DNA from: Nymphaea colorata
Taxonomy: Eukaryota; Streptophyta; Magnoliopsida; Nymphaeales; Nymphaeaceae
Reading direction: 5' to 3'
NCBI RefSeq assembly: GCF_008831285.2
Contig: NC_045148.1
Coordinates: forward strand, 4,340,001-4,404,000
DNA: 64,000 nucleotides
Part shown: piece after piece, positions 60,407 to 64,000 of the stretch
Layout of the letters: every line of letters begins with the position of its first letter
Numbering within the stretch: the stretch's first letter is position 1
The notes under the pieces: model-generated
The model's input: only the letters and a program-made list of their open reading frames with translations
What the model was told of the DNA's origin: nothing
The model's database searches: none
Position numbers and translations under genes: made by a program

Positions 60407-60841
60407 TGTAATAACCCAAATGTTTAGTCCCGTATCGAAGATTGTGAGGAATCTTCAAGGGTTTATAAAGGGGGTCATTGATGAGATGAAGTTTCTAGCC
60501 TTTTTAAGGTTGGAGCCGAAACTGCTAGGGGGCGGGTTGGGATTCGTCAAACCAGGGGCCCGAGCTCGGGTTGTTATAGTGGTATCAAAGCCAGTTTCAA
60601 CACTACATAGGGTCCCACATGCACGGACACGTGTGCCTTAAGGGGGGTGGATTGTAATGCCCCAAATGTTTAGTCCCGTATCGAAGATTGTGAGGAATCT
60701 TCAATGGTTTATAAAGGGGGCCATTGATGAGAAGATTGTCCTGATTCATAGCCTTTTTGAGGTTGGAGCCGAAACTGCAACGGGGCGGGTCGGGATTCGT
60801 CGAACCAAGGGCCCGAGCCTGGGAGTGGTCGGGTTGTTATA
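60407..60841 (+). mobile_element. TRIM (terminal-repeat retrotransposon in miniature), nested in the CACTA element
   Basis: 435 bp with two direct LTRs (60407-60578, 60653-60841). Both start TGTAAT and share TTTAGTCCCGTATCGAAGAT; both end TTGTTATA. One base after the left LTR comes TGGTATCAAAGCC (60580), a primer-binding site for initiator tRNA-Met. AAGGGGGGTGGA just before the right LTR is the polypurine tract. The internal part is only about 74 bp, with no coding capacity. The flanks are AAAAA on both sides, compatible with a 5-bp duplication though low-complexity. The right LTR has two small insertions relative to the left. Confidence 0.85.
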
Positions 60842-61854
60842 AAAAAACCAACTCGAAATGGTGTCATAAAGGACACAAAATATGCTGAGAAGTAATGACG
60901 TCCACTCCAATGTGATGGGACAAGAGAGACATGGTAGAATATAAATGATACGGCTTGGTGTCAGAATATGCATTACAAAAAGATAAAGTTTCTGCACTTC
61001 AGTTTTAGTTTCTTCAACTTCAAGCTCAAGTTATTCATTTTATTGCACATCTTGGTGACATAGACCTAAGTTACGTAACACTTCATTTGACGTAATGAGT
61101 TTTATTTGTTTATCTTCCTTTTTGAAACAACTAACATGTTTTCTTAATGTTCATTGCAGACACACAGGCACCATCAAACTTTGTACGATTTTCACTTCAA
61201 CGATGAGATTACCATGGGAGCATTTTCTATTTATGTTTTTTGCAACCTCAAATTATAGTGAATTAGTTGTATTATAATATAAGTTCGAAAATTTATTATA
61301 CTTATATGTTCGGTTTGTGAACATGTAATCATTTTGTTTGTTTCGTTTGATACATGAAAAATGTAAGCAAGTATATTGCACATTTATTTTTTATTTTTGA
61401 AAAAAATATGTAATACTGTGAAAAAGAATTAAAAGACTTTCACCGATGCGTAAGCTTGCATCGATAAAGATGATAGGAGGACGTCAGTTAAATTGTTGGC
61501 GACATCCAGTTAATTCTTGGTAAAAAGTTTTACCGACGTCCAGGTCTTTTTAGTATATGTTTTGACCGATGTTGGGTAATATCTCTATTTAACATTTTTA
61601 CCAACGTTCGTCGAGATGTTGGAAATAACAGACTATTGCCAACGAGATGAGATGTTAGTAATAATCAATATTTACCTATGAGTTGAACACATCGGTGATG
61701 ACCTACACCGCACTTGAAACAGTGTGTCAGTGATGATGTTTACCGACACACTCTTCACCAACGATGATAGTTAAGATTGGTAAAACCTTTATCAATGTTT
61801 ACCTACATTTCACCAATATTTTTAGTCGTCGGTAATTCCTAGGCTTTTGTAGTG

Positions 61855-63769
61855 TAGTTTAGTGACGAGATCACAATAATGACAATTTTAATCATAATAA
61901 GCTAAAGCTTACTTATTACTAATGTGCCATAGAGAGACGTCGATGAAGACCAAAAATTTAGTGACGGATATAAGTGTCATCAATTAAATCTTGTTTTAGG
62001 GATTTCTACAATAGAATAGAGGTAAAATAGTTTTCAGGGATTTGCCATCCTTGTTCACCATTCTAACTTCATTTTTCTGGTTTTGTAGGTTCCTCTAAGT
62101 TTTTTCGAAAGTTTAGGGTATATATCTGGATCTTCAGCAAAGATTTTATTTATGTACAAAATGGACAAAAATATGCCAGGTTGTGGAAGAAAACTTGAAC
62201 ATCTAGGTAGGACATTTCTAGGATTTACTTGTATTTCTTGTGTGATTGACTATGAGTTTTGTTTTAATTGTATGACATCAACATTCTTTTATTATTAAGG
62301 TAATTCCACTTATTTGGATTTGGTTCATGGATTATCTCATTTCCGGAATGCTGAGACCATATTCACCATTATTTGGGAGTTTTGTTTTTCTGATTTAGTG
62401 GTTGAATTTCTCTTGATATTCCATGAAAAGATAATCTTTTTAAAAAACTTCTCAGCAAGAACTACCACAGGACAGCCTTCCATTGGTCCATGCAGCATGG
62501 CAGTTCAGCTTCCGCCACAAGCTTAAGGTGCAAGTGCATGTGCTGATTACTTAAAGAGCATAAGGTACATAAAGAGAAGAGGTAGATAACTTGCAACGTG
62601 CAATTTCATTAGCTTAAGAATGCAATACGTCAATAAACGGGGTAAGCAAGGAAACTATAAATTCAACTTTACTTACATGGTGCCCAAAGGTTTATACAAG
62701 AATCTGTTAGTCAAACATCAAATGCAAGAGAACTGATACATAAAAAGATAACATTAATCGCCACTATATACAAGGGAATTATTTGTAGACATAGATACAA
62801 GGTGGAAATTGTAACTTTTCAGTCTGAGATTTGACAAAATTCTGGCTTGGGGGCAAGTGATAACATATATTAAACCCATCAAGTGTAAGGAAAGGTGAAG
62901 AAAGCGCGATGGATACATTATTTTGACAGGTAGAAAAGATGAAACTTGTGTTTAAGACTTGAATCAATGTAGGAGCATCCTAGTTCATATTTCCGGTGGT
63001 GGATGAGACTTAGTTCAAATTTGCCATAACATTCTTTGGCATTGCATTGTATAGTGAGAATTGTACATTACGGAGGTATCATTCAATGATTCATCAAAAG
63101 GGAGTGGATAGCAAAAACCGTTTAGCAGAACCTTTACTAAAATCTATAAATTATTACACATACATATGCAATATATGTATGCACATGGGAAATTGAAACC
63201 TATTGGCTGCCAGATATAGCCGAATCATTAAAAACTAAAATTATTCAAAATAGGAGCATTAGCAATTATTTATGGTGAATGGGTGTTTGTGGTATTTTCA
63301 GCAATGGTTTATGGGGATTTCATTAATGAACTTTTAATTTTTTAGCCATCTAGCAAAATCAGGCAATTCATATACATGTACAAAATTGGAATCAGTCAGC
63401 TTCTAGACGTTGCTACATACTAAACATTTTAAAATGTGTTGCCAAAAACACAATAAAACCACCTTAGAAACAATCATACTGTCACTACATTATAAACTGT
63501 TGCTGGTGTTTTGGGGCTAATGATTTTTAGTGGCAGATTTTACATATCCATCCCATATATATAAGGAAAATGGTGGATGTTACCAAATGGCTAACAAAAA
63601 TTTATCACTAAAAACAATTGTTAAATGAACATTAATGACATTTTACAGCTCAGCTATGATTCATGACATTTTTAACGATGGTTTACAGTGTCTTCACCAT
63701 CATATTTTGAATTTTTAACAATATGGCAACAATCTCACATCTGATAGATTTTAATCTTCTTTTCTATAT
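61855..63769. other. Intergenic stretch with no confident gene
   Basis: 61855-62010 has TTTAGTGACG motifs like those near CACTA ends and may belong to the older element whose end is at 58412. 62460-62525 is GC-richer and open on both strands but unrecognised. The rest is AT-rich. Confidence 0.4.
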
Positions 63770-63886
<117 letters not shown>

Positions 63887-64000
63887 TCATCCTTTGCTTC
63901 AAGTAGAGTTCTTCCATGGATCATGTTGGGAAGGCCCATAGTGGATGCAGTTGCAACCAGTTAGTAAACAAGGTCACTTTCTATTAAGGCTAAGCCCGCT

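Larger units (their letters stand above)
58480..61854. mobile_element. CACTA (En/Spm) DNA transposon, 3.4 kb, defective
   Basis: Begins CACTACAAAA and ends TTTTGTAGTG (perfect 10-bp inverted termini), with a TAG duplication at 58477-58479 and 61855-61857, the 3-bp TSD expected for CACTA. Both subterminal regions are dense in ACCGACG, ACCGATG and GTCGGT motifs, the binding-site-like repeats of this superfamily. A degraded TNP2-like transposase start lies at 59879-60037, and a TRIM is nested at 60407-60841. No long open frame remains, so it is non-autonomous. Confidence 0.9.

Noticed and set aside
62461-62524. GC-richer stretch, minus strand LVAEAELPCCMDQWKAVL, with possible splice borders
   Set aside because: Too short, weak polypyrimidine tract, no homology recognised.

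Overview
This is nuclear DNA of a flowering plant. The evidence is GT-AG split genes of plant families (a NAC transcription factor, a ZIP metal transporter with zinc-deficiency promoter elements, an NFD6-like small mitochondrial protein), decayed Ty1/copia and Ty3/gypsy retrotransposons, CACTA, PIF/Harbinger-type and hAT-type DNA elements, a TRIM, and many long (TA)n and (GA)n tracts. I cannot name the species. Gene density is low: three host genes are recognisable in 64 kb, and most of the rest is intergenic or transposon-derived.

Layout. 1-1360 (minus): the 5' end of a NAC gene, two exons around a 1.13-kb intron; the gene runs off the left edge. 1361-14560: no host gene recognised; a ~340-bp direct repeat pair (6774-7110, 8131-8448) brackets a decayed copia RNase H remnant. 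14561-29387: a transposon block. It holds a copia element on the minus strand (14561-19678), then a gypsy element on the plus strand (19686 to about 29387). Nested inside the gypsy element is a 3.1-kb Pack-type DNA transposon (22237-25331) that carries pieces of three unrelated host genes: histone H2A, a CYP84-like P450 and a type-A response regulator.

30322-38830 (plus): an NFD6-like gene with two small coding exons, a very long repeat-filled intron, and two alternative terminal exons 3.4 kb apart that encode the near-identical tails GNDDV and GKDDV. 39100-48500: no gene recognised; a 37-bp minisatellite and a hAT-like MITE. 48522-52053 (minus): a complete three-exon ZIP transporter gene of 377 codons, apparently using a GC-AG first intron. 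Two perfect zinc-deficiency response elements lie 192 and 262 bp upstream of its start codon. 52.3-64 kb: several MITEs and a 3.4-kb CACTA element (58480-61854) that contains a transposase remnant and a nested 435-bp TRIM.

The genes do not form a pathway; they are independent neighbours. The two most informative features are the multi-gene capture element and the ZDRE pair, which predicts that the ZIP gene is induced by zinc deficiency through bZIP19/23-type factors.
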